NCBI RefSeq assembly: GCF_004337985.1
Contig: NC_043744.1
Span: 2,392,408 to 2,456,407 of the forward strand
DNA length: 64,000 nt
DNA from: Pyricularia pennisetigena
Lineage: Eukaryota; Ascomycota; Sordariomycetes; Magnaporthales; Pyriculariaceae
Direction: 5' to 3'
Shown: positions 38,628 to 50,042 of the stretch, in pieces
How positions within the stretch are numbered: the stretch's first letter is position 1
Layout of the letters: each line of letters begins with the position of its first letter
Position numbers and translations under genes: made by a program
The notes under the pieces: model-generated
Databases searched by the model: none
What the model was told of the DNA's origin: nothing
What the model saw: only the letters and a program-made list of their open reading frames with translations

Positions 38628-39863
38628 TTGGCGATGAGATATTATTTTCCTTAGCGTTTTCAGTACAAAGTATGTTTACTAGCTGCATTAGATGGCGTCT
38701 GCAGGTCGTTGGCGGGTGTTTAGTCTTTCCGTATTTGTGCACTGCTGCGAGCATAGATATCCTTCACGAAGAATAGCAAAACAAAACATGCCGTACCAGT
38801 TCTTGCTTGTGTGCTTGTCCTTGTATCATGTAGAAGAAATTCCATCGAGGAGGAACTGGCCTGCCGATTCCATTATACACAGCTGGCAATCCCTCAGCAT
38901 TATCCTTTTTTGCCACTGGCATGCTGAGTAGTTAAATGCTTGATCTGCGTTTCTATCCATAATGCAAATGCCCACCGAGAAAAGAACAAGGACTTGTGCT
39001 TGCTACAGAAGACTGACACAGCCACAACTTACCATGTCAGCAACAGAGTTTCAGCAAAATGTCCCGGAGGACCTGGGACCTGGGCCACGGCCCGCTCAAA
39101 CGCAACGCACAGTCCGGCTTGCGGTTCGACGCGGTGAACGCTGCCGTTCAACAACAGCCCGGCTGCTGCAGTGTCGTTGTCGCTGTCGTTCTCGCGCAGG
39201 AACGAGGAGCTCGACCGGGAGCGAGCCCGAGGGAGGGGCCCGCTGGCGGAAACGGCGGGGCGGGTTATTTTGTGTCCCGTTTGGTTCTTTCTCAGGGGTA
39301 GTTGAAGAAAGTTGCCAGTAGTGACATGCGAAACCAGAAAAAGTACTTGTCTCGGTAAGGGCTTTTCTTGTCCTCCTGTGGGGCAGTAGAAAGCGGGGGA
39401 AAGTAGAGCGACATGATCCAGTCGCCAGCTGCTTCATCTCCTGGAAAGTGATTGAGCAACGGGGATCTGCCATCAGAAACACTACAGCGCTATACTTTGT
39501 TGTCACTCGTTGTAGCGTTTTGAAGAGGAAAAGAAAGAAAAGGAAAAAAAAAAACACCTGCAGTCATGAGAAGAAATATCACCAGCTACACTTTTGAGCC
39601 ACAGCTAGCTTTTAATTCTGTTTTCTTTTCGTCCGGCAACGTAGCAATAATTCAAAAGAAGTATGATTCCCGATAGCAATGACGCAAACCCCAAATAATT
39701 TCCAAGTCAACCGCTGCAGAACAAAACGCCGTGATCCGTGATAATACATGCACCAATAGTCCCATTACATTCTTTCAGTCCAGCTCAAACACGCCGTAGC
39801 ACATAGACAAACCCATGGCCAACAGTACATGATGTTTATGACAAACAATCAAAGGACATGTAC
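38628..39863. other. Convergent spacer between neo1 and gyp7
   Basis: 1.2 kb where two genes end tail to tail. A G+C-rich island at about 39058-39265 stands out from A+T-rich flanks and keeps one plus-strand frame open (about 38962-39321), but without a recognisable domain. No gene is called. Confidence 0.5.
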
Positions 39864-42623
39864 CTATTTCGTCACAGTCGCCCATCCTTCTCCCTTTTGC
39901 GCAACCTCATTTCTAGGAAGGATTGCAACCTCCCGGCTCAGGAGACCCCTGAGTTCAGGGGTAATGACCTTTACGACATCTTCTTGTTGATCTGGCGACT
40001 TGCCCTTGTTACGGGATGGGGAGCGAGGGTCGGTACTAGGCTCGTTGCCTGCATGGGCTCCTCCATTGGATGAAGACGACGCTATGGTGCTTGGTGAACG
40101 TATAGTTCTCGGCGATGGGAAATTCTTCTTCTTATCAATAGCCTCAACTAATCGTTGGAAGCGACGGAACAGAGCCTCCGCTCGGATTAGGGTAGACTCG
40201 AGATCCATAGTGCAGGAGAGCTCGTTGACTGAGAAGAAGTTGGTTAGCACACTGCATGGAATGTGACTGAGTTGAGGGCCCTCTAGTGCCAAACATACCG
40301 TATTTCAACACCTCATCGAAATGTTTAAGGTGTGTCATGATTACGTCGCGATGCTTCTCCAGAATTGCCAGCGCGAAGAACAGGTGGAAGCTGCTGGTCA
40401 GGTAGTCGGTCCAGAGAACCTCCCACAGATGAAGCACATCTAGCCACTCAAACTCACGCTTGTACCAAACCAATAACATCCTGAAGAAGAAGAAGAAGTT
40501 TGTGCTATCGGCCGACTGAAGGTGCGCATAGAGCTTGGGGTCCATAAACTGGACCAAGTGATCAAGCGCCAGCAATTGCGCACGCATGCCGGATTGGTCT
40601 CGAAGAAAGTTACGCTCCATACGATCCATAAAGCGTTGGAAACACCAGAACGCAATAGCATCGTCTTGTACCACGGCGTATATCGGCGCTAGCAGATCCG
40701 ACATTCCTTGAACGTATCCCAGCTCCTGGTTGTACTCGTTGTACGTGAGGAGGAGGTCCTTCAACTGTTCCATGTGAACGTTGGTCCCTGAAGATGCAAA
40801 AGGGGAATCTGGATCGGGATGAGGTATGTTCTCCCCAGCGAAGATGGGCACTGTTCGATCTGTGCGGTGGACATCCTTCTCTGCAACCATGGAAACAGAT
40901 ATCAGTATCAACCCGTAAAAAAAAGCAGAGAACAACGGGCTCAGTGGTGTATTTTCTCACCTATACGTCCTCTTTGCTCCCTCCACCATTCGCCGGCTTC
41001 CCCCTTACCTCCCAAATCAACAAGTCGCTCCCACCAAGCCCCTTTAAGCTTCACATATCCGTCCCGTAGCGATGCAACCTGCGCTTTTCGTTCATCTGCA
41101 GTGCTGTACCAGTCATAAACTCCCAGAAGAAAGAGCCATGCTTCTTTACGCACGCCATCGTCCGGGTCTAAGCCGCCGTGAAATATTCTCTCTTTGACCT
41201 CGTCAACGGTGTACGTGAGCCGCCCGGTGCGCGCGTCAAAAAATCCTTTCCATTCGCTCAAAGTGACGGTTTTGCGTTGCTCCTCGAGCGACATGGCACC
41301 TGTGGCGCCCTCAAGCAACTCAAACTCGCCAACATCGGTATCCTCAAGCTCCATCACATCACGCGCTGTCCATATGCGTTGACGGCGGTCACGCTCGCTC
41401 TGTTCGGCAATACCCATCGCCCACCGCGCAAGGTAGATACGCGCGCTATCGAACTCGTCCTGAATCGTCTGGACTTCTGGGTTGCGCATCAGGCGCCGGA
41501 CTTGTGGTGGCATGCTGGGATTTTCCATAAGATCCTGGGCCGCCTGGCGTGTCATGGTTGTCACCTTGGAGAACTTCTCCATGATGTTCCAACCTGTCTC
41601 CTTGACAAACTTCATAAAGGGATCCATGCCAGCATCTACAGATGTTGATGCACCTGCAGCAGTGGAGGATCCAATACCCCTGGCGCTGTCCCGTTTTCCG
41701 ATCTGGCTGGGGGAGCTGCTCGTCAAGCTTCCACCAAATGCTTCGCTATCCTCCTTGCTGGGCTCTACTAGATAGATGTTCGGCTCGGCTCCGCTGCGCT
41801 CAACCTTAACGTAGCGACGGAGCCACCGTAACACTTCATCTCCACCCCAGAACATCTGTCCACCCTCGCCGAAAGGGTCGAAGCTATCACGCGTTATCTT
41901 CTTCTTGCGGAGCATGGTTGACTGGCACTCGCTATCGTGGAAGAATAGGGCTGGAAATGAGTCACCAGCTCGCGTGTTGATGATGACGGAACCAAACCAC
42001 CAGCCCAGACTGGGCGGACGCACCAGGAGGCTGTAGATCGCCGAGACAGGGACGGCAAACGCATAATGACCTATCGAGCCACTATGTGTCGTTACTGTGG
42101 GAGGCGGAGGTACTAGGTAGGACTGTTTTGGAGGAGAATCTCCCTCACAAAGGTCGACCTTGACATAGATGCTGGCCGAGTCGCCAAGTGAGGACTCTGG
42201 AAGCCATGCGAGGAGCAGATCAGAGGAGGCAGGGTTGCTCTTGGCGGATGAAGATGAGGTTGGGCGGGTATCGTTGCGCGGTGGCTTTTGCTGCAACAAT
42301 GCAATGAAGCCAGGAATGTTGTCCTTGGAAGAGGGCGTTGGGTGGATGTAAACCTGTTGTAGTATATTCTGGCGCGTTAGTACCAGGTCGCTAGTGCGTG
42401 TTACGTAGCCGAGCAGGAGTAGCTATTGAGAAAATACAAACTGGGCACTGAAGTCACAGACCTTGCTTTTGGAATACAACAGCTTCACCCCCTTACCAGA
42501 CTCGGTATGGGTGATGGTGTTGTAGTCCCCTTCTTCGTCGTCGCTCATGGCGTAGTAGCTACCGGCCGGAGATGCCGGTCTTTGCGCCGAGTTGTTGTCG
42601 GATGGGTGACTGTTGGAGGTCAT
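39864..42623 (-). CDS. gyp7: Rab GTPase-activating protein Gyp7 (TBC domain)
   Basis: Accelerates GTP hydrolysis on the vacuolar Rab Ypt7, controlling vacuole fusion. Exons are 42462-42623, 40961-42353, 40299-40880 and 39864-40228; introns 108, 80 and 70 bp; 833 residues. The N-terminus continues over intron 1 as GVKLLYSKSK/VYIHPTPSSKDNIPG, the Gyp7 N-terminal domain. The TBC domain begins near residue 410 (RIFHGGLDPDDGVRKEAWLFLLG). It includes the arginine finger in EKDVHRTDRT (Arg near 524, created by the splice) and the glutamine finger YVQGMSDLLAP near 577. It ends around SSFHLFFALAILEKHRDVI. The tail is serine-rich and basic. Exons 2 and 3 must be joined to restore the IxxDxxRT motif, strong support for the intron. 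Confidence 0.93.
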
Positions 42624-43675
42624 GGTCGAACGGCCGGGTGAGGCACGGCGACGGCCGTCAATTAACGGGACGAGAAGGTAACAAGAGGATTATGGTAGCC
42701 TCCGTTTTGATTACGTGCTACTTGTCGAGATTGGCATGCGCAAGACAAATTTGGTTCCGCGGCGGAGTAGTCTAGGATCAAGGAATCAAAAGGGCATGAT
42801 GGGAACACCCCATGTGACTGTCGCGATAGGATGGATAAAGCGTCATCGGACGTGTCTGAGAGTTGCGTCTCGTTTATGTTTGCGGGGGTGGGTGACGGTG
42901 GTTCGATTGGGCGCCGCTAAGAATAAGAGCTGCCTCAGTGATGACGCCCTACAGTCAATGAAAGTTGCCCCTCACTGAGCTACCGATAGAAATGACGGGC
43001 ATGCATGACTGCGGCCCCGCAATGTCACATGCGGAGAGAGGCGTGCCTTTGGAGAAGTACTGCGCTCCAGGATTCCGCACAATTCATAGAAGAAAGAGAG
43101 ATTTAGGGTACATGGTATCAAAGTTACTTTTGTACTTCTGCATCCTTAAAACCAGGGTACCTCAGCTACCCCTTGGGTCGGTACCTGTATGGGCAACTGC
43201 GACACTAGAAGCTTCGTCGCCTTCAATGTATGCCTGAATAAAAGTTGCCTCATTACCCGGGCGCAAGAGGCGATCGATGATGGGATCACAGATTCAGCAT
43301 GTGTACTATTTACATTGCTTTTGTACGTCTATTTGCAGGAAATAATTAGTTTTAGACCGAGACAGATCATGTCGGTTATGAAATTAAACTATCAGAATCC
43401 ACCATATGCTTGAGAAACCCAGAGCGAACTGCTTTGTTGGCAGATCAAGGATTGCTCGGATGGCCAGGTCAGGTTAATGCGCCACCAACCGAGCTGTCAC
43501 CTGGTTGGATCCAAACGCCGCGAGAATTTTAGACATCTGCATCATAAAACGGGGCTTTGGCTTTTTTTTTTTTTTTTTTGTATTTTAGTTAGTATAGCAT
43601 GTAGCGATATGCATACATCCGCAGGATCAAATCAAGTAGAAAGGATCAATATATAATTTTCTACGAGCCACGCAA
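42624..43675. other. Spacer between gyp7 and the Mso1-like gene
   Basis: About 1 kb with the gyp7 promoter and the 3' side of the Mso1-like gene. A poly-T run lies near 43562-43579. No gene or structured element is recognised. Confidence 0.5.
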
Positions 43676-44608
43676 TCATCGCATGCGAGGGCCGCGCGGC
43701 AGCCCACCCGCTCTTGGCCCCTGAGGAAGTCCACCACCAGAACGACCGCCGCCGCCACCTCCGCCAGAGTAATCTTGCTGGCCCGATGACCACGGCGAGT
43801 TCGAAGATACGTATGCCCTATCGTTACCACCGCCTGCCCCATAGCCACCGCCACCACCATCGTACATCCCACCTGGTGCAAACCTGTCCTCGTAGTCCCC
43901 TGCCCCGCCGCCACCACCGCCCCCGCCGCCGCCATATCCGCCCCCGGATGGCGCAGGCGGCTGAAATGGTCCCGATGAAGAAGCCGGGCTGGTCGTCCTA
44001 GCACCGCTGCCGCCCGCACCCCTTTGGAATAGTCGGTTCCGCAGTCGATCCTGTGCCGAGCCGCCGCCGCCGCCGCCGCCTCCCGGCGGAGGAGTGCTGC
44101 TGTTACCATAAGCCGTCTGGTAGCTTCCTGCCCGCTGACTGGGCAGTGGTCTAGCCTGCACCTCGTCTCGCGGGTCGCTTCCCCTCGCTGCCGCGTACGG
44201 GTTCATCCGGCCGCCGCTTTGCTGCTCCGCCCCGCGCATGGGCGGTGGCTGGCCGCGCCCCTGCCGCAGAGACTGCTGGTCCTGGCGACCGCCGCCGCTG
44301 TCCCACAGCGAGCTTAGCGCGCCGCCGCCACCTCCACCTCCACCGCCGCCACCAGAGGCAGTTGCCCCGTAGCGGCTACCAACCGCGGGCTGCGAGTAGA
44401 CTGGCGCGACGGGAGGCGGGGCCTTCGGGTCTGGAGGAAGCCAGTTTGGGAACGGGCGTCCGTTTTCAGTATAGTATGCGCGTAGGACTCGGCAGACGTG
44501 CGTGTCGTCCTCTGTGTCACCGTCCGCCTCGCCGCCCAGCAGTGTGGTTCGGAGGGTTGTGATGCGTGAGGTTGTGGTCGTGAGGATGTTCGAGTACCAG
44601 GATGCCAT
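43676..44608 (-). CDS. Mso1-like Sec1-binding exocytosis protein
   Basis: Yeast Mso1 binds the SM protein Sec1 and helps assemble SNAREs at sites of secretory vesicle fusion. This intronless gene codes for 310 residues. The first ~65 residues, MASWYSNILTTTTSRITTLR through EDDTHVCRVLRAYYTENGRPFPNWLP, look like the Mso1 Sec1-binding domain. The rest is low complexity: a glycine run near residue 85-97, then Gln/Arg/Pro-rich sequence, and three more glycine blocks, ending in GGGLPQGPRAGGLPRGPRMR. The low-complexity part is far more glycine-rich than I would expect for yeast Mso1. Start ATG 44608 is the first in frame. The name rests on the N-terminal domain only. Confidence 0.8.
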   Translation of the reverse strand: MASWYSNILTTTTSRITTLRTTLLGGEADGDTEDDTHVCRVLRAYYTENGRPFPNWLPPDPKAPPPVAPVYSQPAVGSRYGATASGGGGGGGGGGGALSSLWDSGGGRQDQQSLRQGRGQPPPMRGAEQQSGGRMNPYAAARGSDPRDEVQARPLPSQRAGSYQTAYGNSSTPPPGGGGGGGGSAQDRLRNRLFQRGAGGSGARTTSPASSSGPFQPPAPSGGGYGGGGGGGGGGAGDYEDRFAPGGMYDGGGGGYGAGGGNDRAYVSSNSPWSSGQQDYSGGGGGGGRSGGGLPQGPRAGGLPRGPRMR

Positions 44609-45376
44609 GGCGGGCGCCGGTCCAGCACCCGACCGACAAGCGGGCGGGTATCGTCGTAGCGTAGCGCGTGGCTATTCTTCGTTCCAATTTGGGAGGTTTA
44701 TGGTGGCTGGCTGAGTGACTGTTGGATTTCGTGAGAAAGATTGGACACGCGACAAAAATTGGTGTCCTTGGCAGAGGGGGAGGGGCCGGTTCGCGAGGAT
44801 TTGATGACTAGGGTAAGAAAGTAAATTCCTTAGTTGCGGTGTATATTGTATGAAGCACAGTTTGCGTATTTTTTGCGCGATAAGAGTAGACACGGTTGTG
44901 AACTAATCCAGTCTGATTGAGTGGAAAGCGAGGTGGCAGGTAAATGCCGGTGGATATCTCAGCTATGTGCTACGTAGGGAGAATTGATTCTTCGGGGATT
45001 TAGACGGGTCGGGCACCGAGTCGAAATGCCTGGAATCCCATTGTTTCAAGTCGGATGGATTTGTACCGTGGAATGCCCCTCCGACCGGCGGCTGATGGTT
45101 GGTTGGAGCTTCTGCGCCCTGCACGCTTGGTCGCATGAGGTTATGCAGTGGCAACGTCTCCCCTGGCCGTGCCAAACACATTTCCACAACTAATTTTGGT
45201 CGCTGCTCTTTTTGTTAGTGAGCAAACAAGTAGATGATCTGAACATACTTCTGGGTATCTTTAGCATTGACGACAGTAATGTTCCCTTATTAGCAATACA
45301 TTGCAATTGTACCAACAACAACCCAGAATCCTGATGCCGAATTCCTCCATCCCATTTCCCCTGACACTGGCCTGAT
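44609..45376. other. Spacer between the Mso1-like gene and mak16
   Basis: About 770 bp holding the promoter of the Mso1-like gene and the 3' region of mak16. Nothing else is recognised. Confidence 0.5.
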
Positions 45377-46531
45377 CTAGAAAGCGAGCAACTTCTCTTT
45401 GCTTTGTCCCTCCGTCTCCTTCTCGAGCTGGACCTTCTTTCTCTTGGCCATGCGCACAACCCGTCCACGTTTGCGCTTGTCTCCGGATTTGCTCTTCGAC
45501 TTGGTGGTCTCCTCGTCGTCGCTGACCTCATCGTCGTCGTCGTCCTCTTCCTCAGAGCCGTCGTCACTGCCGAGCCAGTCCTCGATATCACCCAGCTCAT
45601 CCTCGCTCTCTTCAATGTCGCTGACATACTCGATGTTACCATCCAACTCTTCCTCCTCCTCTTCCTCCTCCGAATCATATTCCTCTTCATCGATTGGATT
45701 ACCGTCTTCATCCACCTCGATTCCCTTATCCCTGTCCTTGTCGCGAACTCCATCGCCGTCACGCTCCATGGCCTTGAGAACCTTGCCCCAGATGGCCTCG
45801 CTGACATTGAGTGGCTGGTCGCCATATGCACCCTGGCGCAAACGCTCGATGAGCTCGCGCTCGATCGTCCGCTCGAGCTTGGCTGCCCTCTCGGCCTTGC
45901 GCTCACGAGCAGCCTCTCGGTGTCTAACCTTGGGCGCTAGCTTGGGAACAAGCTTCTCGCCGAGCCGCTCATCTTCGGCTGCTATCCTCCGCATTCGGAT
46001 CTGCACTTGTGTGAGTCGGGTAAGACGCTGCTTGGCCTGTTTGTAAAGTGCCGTTAGCAAAATCGTAGACAAGTTGAACTAATTCATTCATGCGCGGTAA
46101 GTACCAACCTTGTGCTTCTGAAACTTTGGAAAGAACTGCAACTTCTCGTCGATCTGCTCAAGAGCCTTGGCGTAGTTGTTTGAGAGTTTGATACGCTCCC
46201 ATAATTTACTCGGCATATGAGCCCTCTCAATAGTCTTGATATAGAGGTAGAGCGTGTCCTTGGTCGGGTGCGACCGGACCGTGGCATAACGCGAGTTGGC
46301 TAGAGGGCATGATTGCCTGTTGCAAAAGCCCGTTATGTTGTACTCATTCCGACAGAAGTTCTGGTTTTTCGTTGTCCTTCACGAGAAGACTGTTAGCAAC
46401 ATATCGACCGATCGACTGGGTGAGTGAGCTCATCTTTCACAACAGTCATCTTTCTTGTCACACACTTACGAGAGCTTGAAGGAGCAGAACTGCTGGTTGA
46501 TGATGTTCCATATTATCTCGTCGGAAGCCAT
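45377..46531 (-). CDS. mak16: Ribosome biogenesis protein MAK16
   Basis: A nucleolar factor needed for early 60S ribosomal subunit assembly. Exons are 46470-46531, 46109-46376 and 45377-46036; introns 93 and 72 bp; 329 residues. The N-terminal domain reads [20 protein letters not shown], then across the first splice [31 protein letters not shown], with the conserved cysteines. After it come [21 protein letters not shown] and [20 protein letters not shown] across intron 2. [20 protein letters not shown] and [18 protein letters not shown] complete the core. A highly acidic tail ([27 protein letters not shown]) precedes basic nuclear-localisation-like [15 protein letters not shown]. It is divergent from mss1 over 742 bp. 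Confidence 0.95.
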
Positions 46532-46937
46532 TGTGAACTGTAGCGTGAGATCCTCTCAAGACTCGCTTTAGTTAAAGCGAGGACTCCTTGTGTTGAAAGA
46601 CGTAGTGGTGAAAAGAAGTTGTACGATGGTAGTTCTGCTGTCGGCGGAGGGGCAGCTGTGTCTAATCGCCTCCGAGAAAAAAAAGTTGGCTTGGAACGAA
46701 CTTTTAGGCGGTGATCGATTTCAAAATTCTAGTGGAGCCCTGACAGTCAAAGCTCCCATAATTGGACAAAATCACATTTAACCCTGTCCTTGTAGTGGGT
46801 CATGTGGGGTATCAGTACTGCAGAAAAAGCTCAAAAGTGTGGACCAAACAACCACGGCAATGACTGACTGCCAAAGATTTAGATGCCGGCCAAATATAGC
46901 TCTGGAATTGCAGTCGCAATAAAATCGACGATTAGGG

Positions 46938-46978
<41 letters not shown>

Positions 46979-47273
46979 GCGGATCTGAGAAAGGGCATGG
47001 GTGCTGGTAGAGATCAATAGGTCAGATTTCTTTTTTCAACGGAAATAATATTTGACTATAAGGTCTGTTTAGTCTGGTGTAAATTGCCGTCCTTCCGTGT
47101 CACCCACTCTAAAGCTTCAGTGGGGATAGCTGCTTTTTCCAGTTTGCTTCTCCAGGCAGGTTGGTCAAACATTGACATACAGTACAATACCTTGCGAACT
47201 AGTATCACTTCCAACTGCCGCGGATGCTGTTCACTGCTAATCCCAGGAAACTTGTTTATTACAAGTAAGGCCA
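46532..47273. other. Divergent promoter region between mak16 and mss1
   Basis: 742 bp shared by two genes transcribed apart, one for ribosome assembly and one for mitochondrial tRNA modification. It contains a 40-base A homopolymer at 46938-46977. No gene is recognised. Confidence 0.6.
46938..46977 (+). repeat. Poly-A homopolymer, 40 bases
   Basis: Uninterrupted A run in the middle of the mak16/mss1 divergent promoter. A nucleosome-excluding role is possible for such tracts but is inference. Confidence 0.85.
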
Positions 47274-49270
47274 ATGCTTCGGCTTAACCTGAAGCAATTG
47301 GGCAGCTTACCTTGCCGACATCTGAGGTTTTCAGTCCCTAGATCAGAGAGCAGGTTACTGGTCCCCTGTGGATCAAGACCACATCCAATCCAGACGTTGA
47401 AACTGAATTTTCAACGACAAACTCATCACGAAGCCCGCCACCCAGGGACATCTCGAACACTTACATCCCATGATGATACCATTTACGCTCTCTCTTCCGC
47501 ACAAGGAAGAGCCGGTATAGCCGTCATCCGCATCTCGGGTCCAGACTGCCTAGAGGTAGGTTAACCGATTGGAAATCCAAAATAATAGCGTGCTTTACCC
47601 CATCACTCGGTTAGGTATACTAACTAGACCAGATATACCGACGTCTGTGCCCTGGCAAGAAACCGCTCAAGCCTCGGTACGCAACCGTCAGGACTCTTTA
47701 TGCACCGGAAGACGGACCAGGGTCGCCGGACGTGCTCGACTCCGGTGCCCTGGTCCTCTACTTCCCGGGGCCCAAGACCGTGACCGGCGAGGACGTTCTC
47801 GAGCTGCACACGCACGGCGGGCGGGCGACCGTCAAATCGGTACTGTCCGCGATCCCCCGATGTGTCCCGACGGCCGCGGCGCGCGTGCGATATGCAGACC
47901 CGGGCGAGTTCACGCGGCGCGCCTTCTTCAACGACCGCCTTGACCTCGCGCAAGTGGAGTCGCTCGGCGACGCGCTGGATGCTGAGACGGAGCAGCAGCG
48001 CCGTGCCGCCGTGCGGGGGTGTTCGGGCCGCCTGGGCGCGTCGTACGACGACTGGCGTGAGAGGCTTCTCTTCGCTCGTGCCGAGATCGAGGCCCTGATC
48101 GACTTCTCCGAGGACCAGCACTTTGAGGAGAGCCCGCACGAGCTGCTGCACAGCGTCGTGGGCCAGGTGCGCGACATACTCGCCCTCATCGCCCTGCACG
48201 AGATGGCCTCGAAGCGCAGCGAGCTCCTGCGCAAGGGCATTAGGATCGCGCTGCTGGGCCCGCCCAACGTCGGCAAGAGCTCTCTTATGAATTTGATCGT
48301 GGGCCGTGAGGCGTCTATCGTCTCGACCGAGGCTGGGACTACGAGGGACATTGTCGAGGCGAGTCTGGACATACGGGGCTACCTGTGCACGTTTGCCGAT
48401 ACCGCAGGTTTCAGGTCCGAAGGGATGGCCGACGCATCCGCGCCCGCGGAGATTGGCATCGTTGAGAAGGAAGGGATCCGCAGGGCGAGGTCCAAGGCCC
48501 TCGGCTCGGACATAGTCGTGGTTCTAGCATCCGTCGAGAAAGAGAGCAAAGGCGAATACTCGATCTGTTACGAGCAAGAGACGGTCCAGCTTGCGGCGCA
48601 GGCCCCGCAGAGTCTTGTAGTCATCAACAAGAGCGAGCAGGTCCCCGCGTCAGCACTCAAAACGCTGGTAACAGACTTCAAAGGGCGCGTCTTGGCACCA
48701 GTTCCGGGCCTCCAAGGTGCTGAGCCGCTCTTAATATCATGCAAGGAGGGTGGCAACGCTGACGCCGTAGGGCTGAAGAATAACGTAGCCGACCCCGGCT
48801 CTATCCATGCTCTGGTAGACAGCTTATCCGCCCGCTTTGAGAGTTTGACATCTCTGCCTGACGACATGCAGGACCTCCTGGGTGTCACTGAACGTCAGGG
48901 TCAGTTACTAGCTAGATGTCGTGGTCATCTAGATGACTTCATTTCCGAAGCCACCCGGAGTTCCGAGAAACCAGGCAGCCAGATCTACCAGCACGAAGAG
49001 GATATAGACGTCGTCCTTGCTGCTGAACATCTCCGCTATGCCGCCAATGCTCTGGCCGAGATAACGGGCCGTGGCGACTATGGAGACACTGAAGAGGTTC
49101 TCGGTGTCATATTTGAAAAGTGAGTGCCTATTTACTTATGTTGAATCCCTTGACTCCTGACAGTCGAGACGTCTTAAACCATGGCTTGCTATTTAACGTT
49201 TCTTTATATCAACTTGAATTGGAACTTCACTAACAGCCACTTAATGATCAGGTTTTGTGTGGGTAAATAA
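47274..49270 (+). CDS. mss1: Mitochondrial tRNA-modifying GTPase Mss1 (MnmE family)
   Basis: With Mto1, this protein installs the taurine- or carboxymethylaminomethyl-type modification on wobble uridine of mitochondrial tRNAs. Exons are 47274-47555, 47633-49119 and 49252-49270; introns 77 and 132 bp; 595 residues. The first ~75 residues are basic and hydroxylated, a likely mitochondrial presequence. The folate-binding MnmE N domain starts with DDTIYALSSAQGRAGIAVIRISGP and contains LELHTHGGRATV and ADPGEFTRRAF. The G domain has GPPNVGKSS near 302, TTRD, DTAG and NKSE. The last exon of only 19 bases supplies FCVGK plus stop, the MnmE C-terminal CxGK signature. Without it the gene would end in EK at the intron, so that exon is firmly supported. 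Confidence 0.95.
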
Positions 49271-49646
49271 TATTGATAATTTGTAGCTCTATTGTAAAAC
49301 AGCATGTCTAGCGAATGGATATAGGGAAAACAGCTCGAGGCAGCGGTGCCCCCAGCCCGATTCCGTTCATCGCTAGCCACCCTCCCGCCCCGAAAGAGAC
49401 GAAGAGAGATTTTGCTAGATGAGGAACAGAATAGTACAGAATAGAAATAAAAAAGGGCTGTCTATGAGCGCCTGCGTAATGCTGTCATTGTTTCTGGTGA
49501 TATCCGCGGTTGCCGCGTCCTGTTCTAAAAGTGGTTGCCCGTTGGTTGAGTATTGTATCGCTCGCTGGAAAATGCTGAGGGGGGTTTTGTTGCCGAGTAG
49601 GTTTAGGCGAAGACGCTTCAGATGATCTGATCATTGTGGCTTGCGC
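49271..49646. other. Convergent spacer between mss1 and the 52-residue gene
   Basis: About 380 bp where two genes end tail to tail. No additional feature is recognised. Confidence 0.5.
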
Positions 49647-49871
49647 TTATTTCTTCTCCTCCTCCTCATCGTCATTTCCCCTGAGATATATTGTTAGCTT
49701 GGGCGGTCTCCTAAAGCCAGGGCTGCACCAGGAATATAAAACTCACTTGTTGTAGCCGGAGCGACCCTGGAGACGGTACTCATCCTCTTCATCGGGCTTC
49801 TGGTTGTAGCCGCTGCGCCCAGCCTCAATGACCGGGAAGCGAGGGGCAGTGAAGGAAGTCGTGGCAGCCAT
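49647..49871 (-). CDS. Small acidic protein with duplicated GRSGYN motif (52 aa)
   Basis: Exons are 49747-49871 and 49647-49680 with a 66-bp intron having canonical GTGAGT and CTCAG ends. The product is 52 residues. It begins MAATTSFTAPRFPVIEAG and has the motif GRSGYN twice, separated by QKPDEEDEYRLQ. The second copy ends at the exon joint and is followed by an acidic-lysine tail (KGNDDEEEEKK). There is no signal peptide or membrane segment. A TATA box about 165 bases upstream supports a real, possibly strongly expressed gene. I recall similar short sequences in other ascomycetes but no function. Only 52 codons are available, so confidence depends on the splice, the repeat and the promoter. 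Confidence 0.66.
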
Positions 49872-50032
49872 TGTGAAAATGTCGGTATTTGTTGTCTGTG
49901 TGACAGAGATATTGGCAGCTTTGGTGATGATAGGCTTGTATATGTGTTGGAAGATTGTTCGTATTGTTGCTGTTATTGTGATGATGGAGTTGATACAAAC
50001 AGAAAGGCATCCCGACGAGGGAGATATCAAGA

Positions 50033-50042
50033 CTTATATAGA
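50033..50042 (-). promoter_or_regulatory. TATA box of the 52-residue protein gene
   Basis: The minus strand reads CTATATAAGT about 165 bases upstream of the start codon at 49871. Confidence 0.5.

Noticed and set aside
45399..46046. Serine-rich plus-strand frame opposite mak16
   Set aside because: It is the complement of the Glu/Asp-rich mak16 tail.
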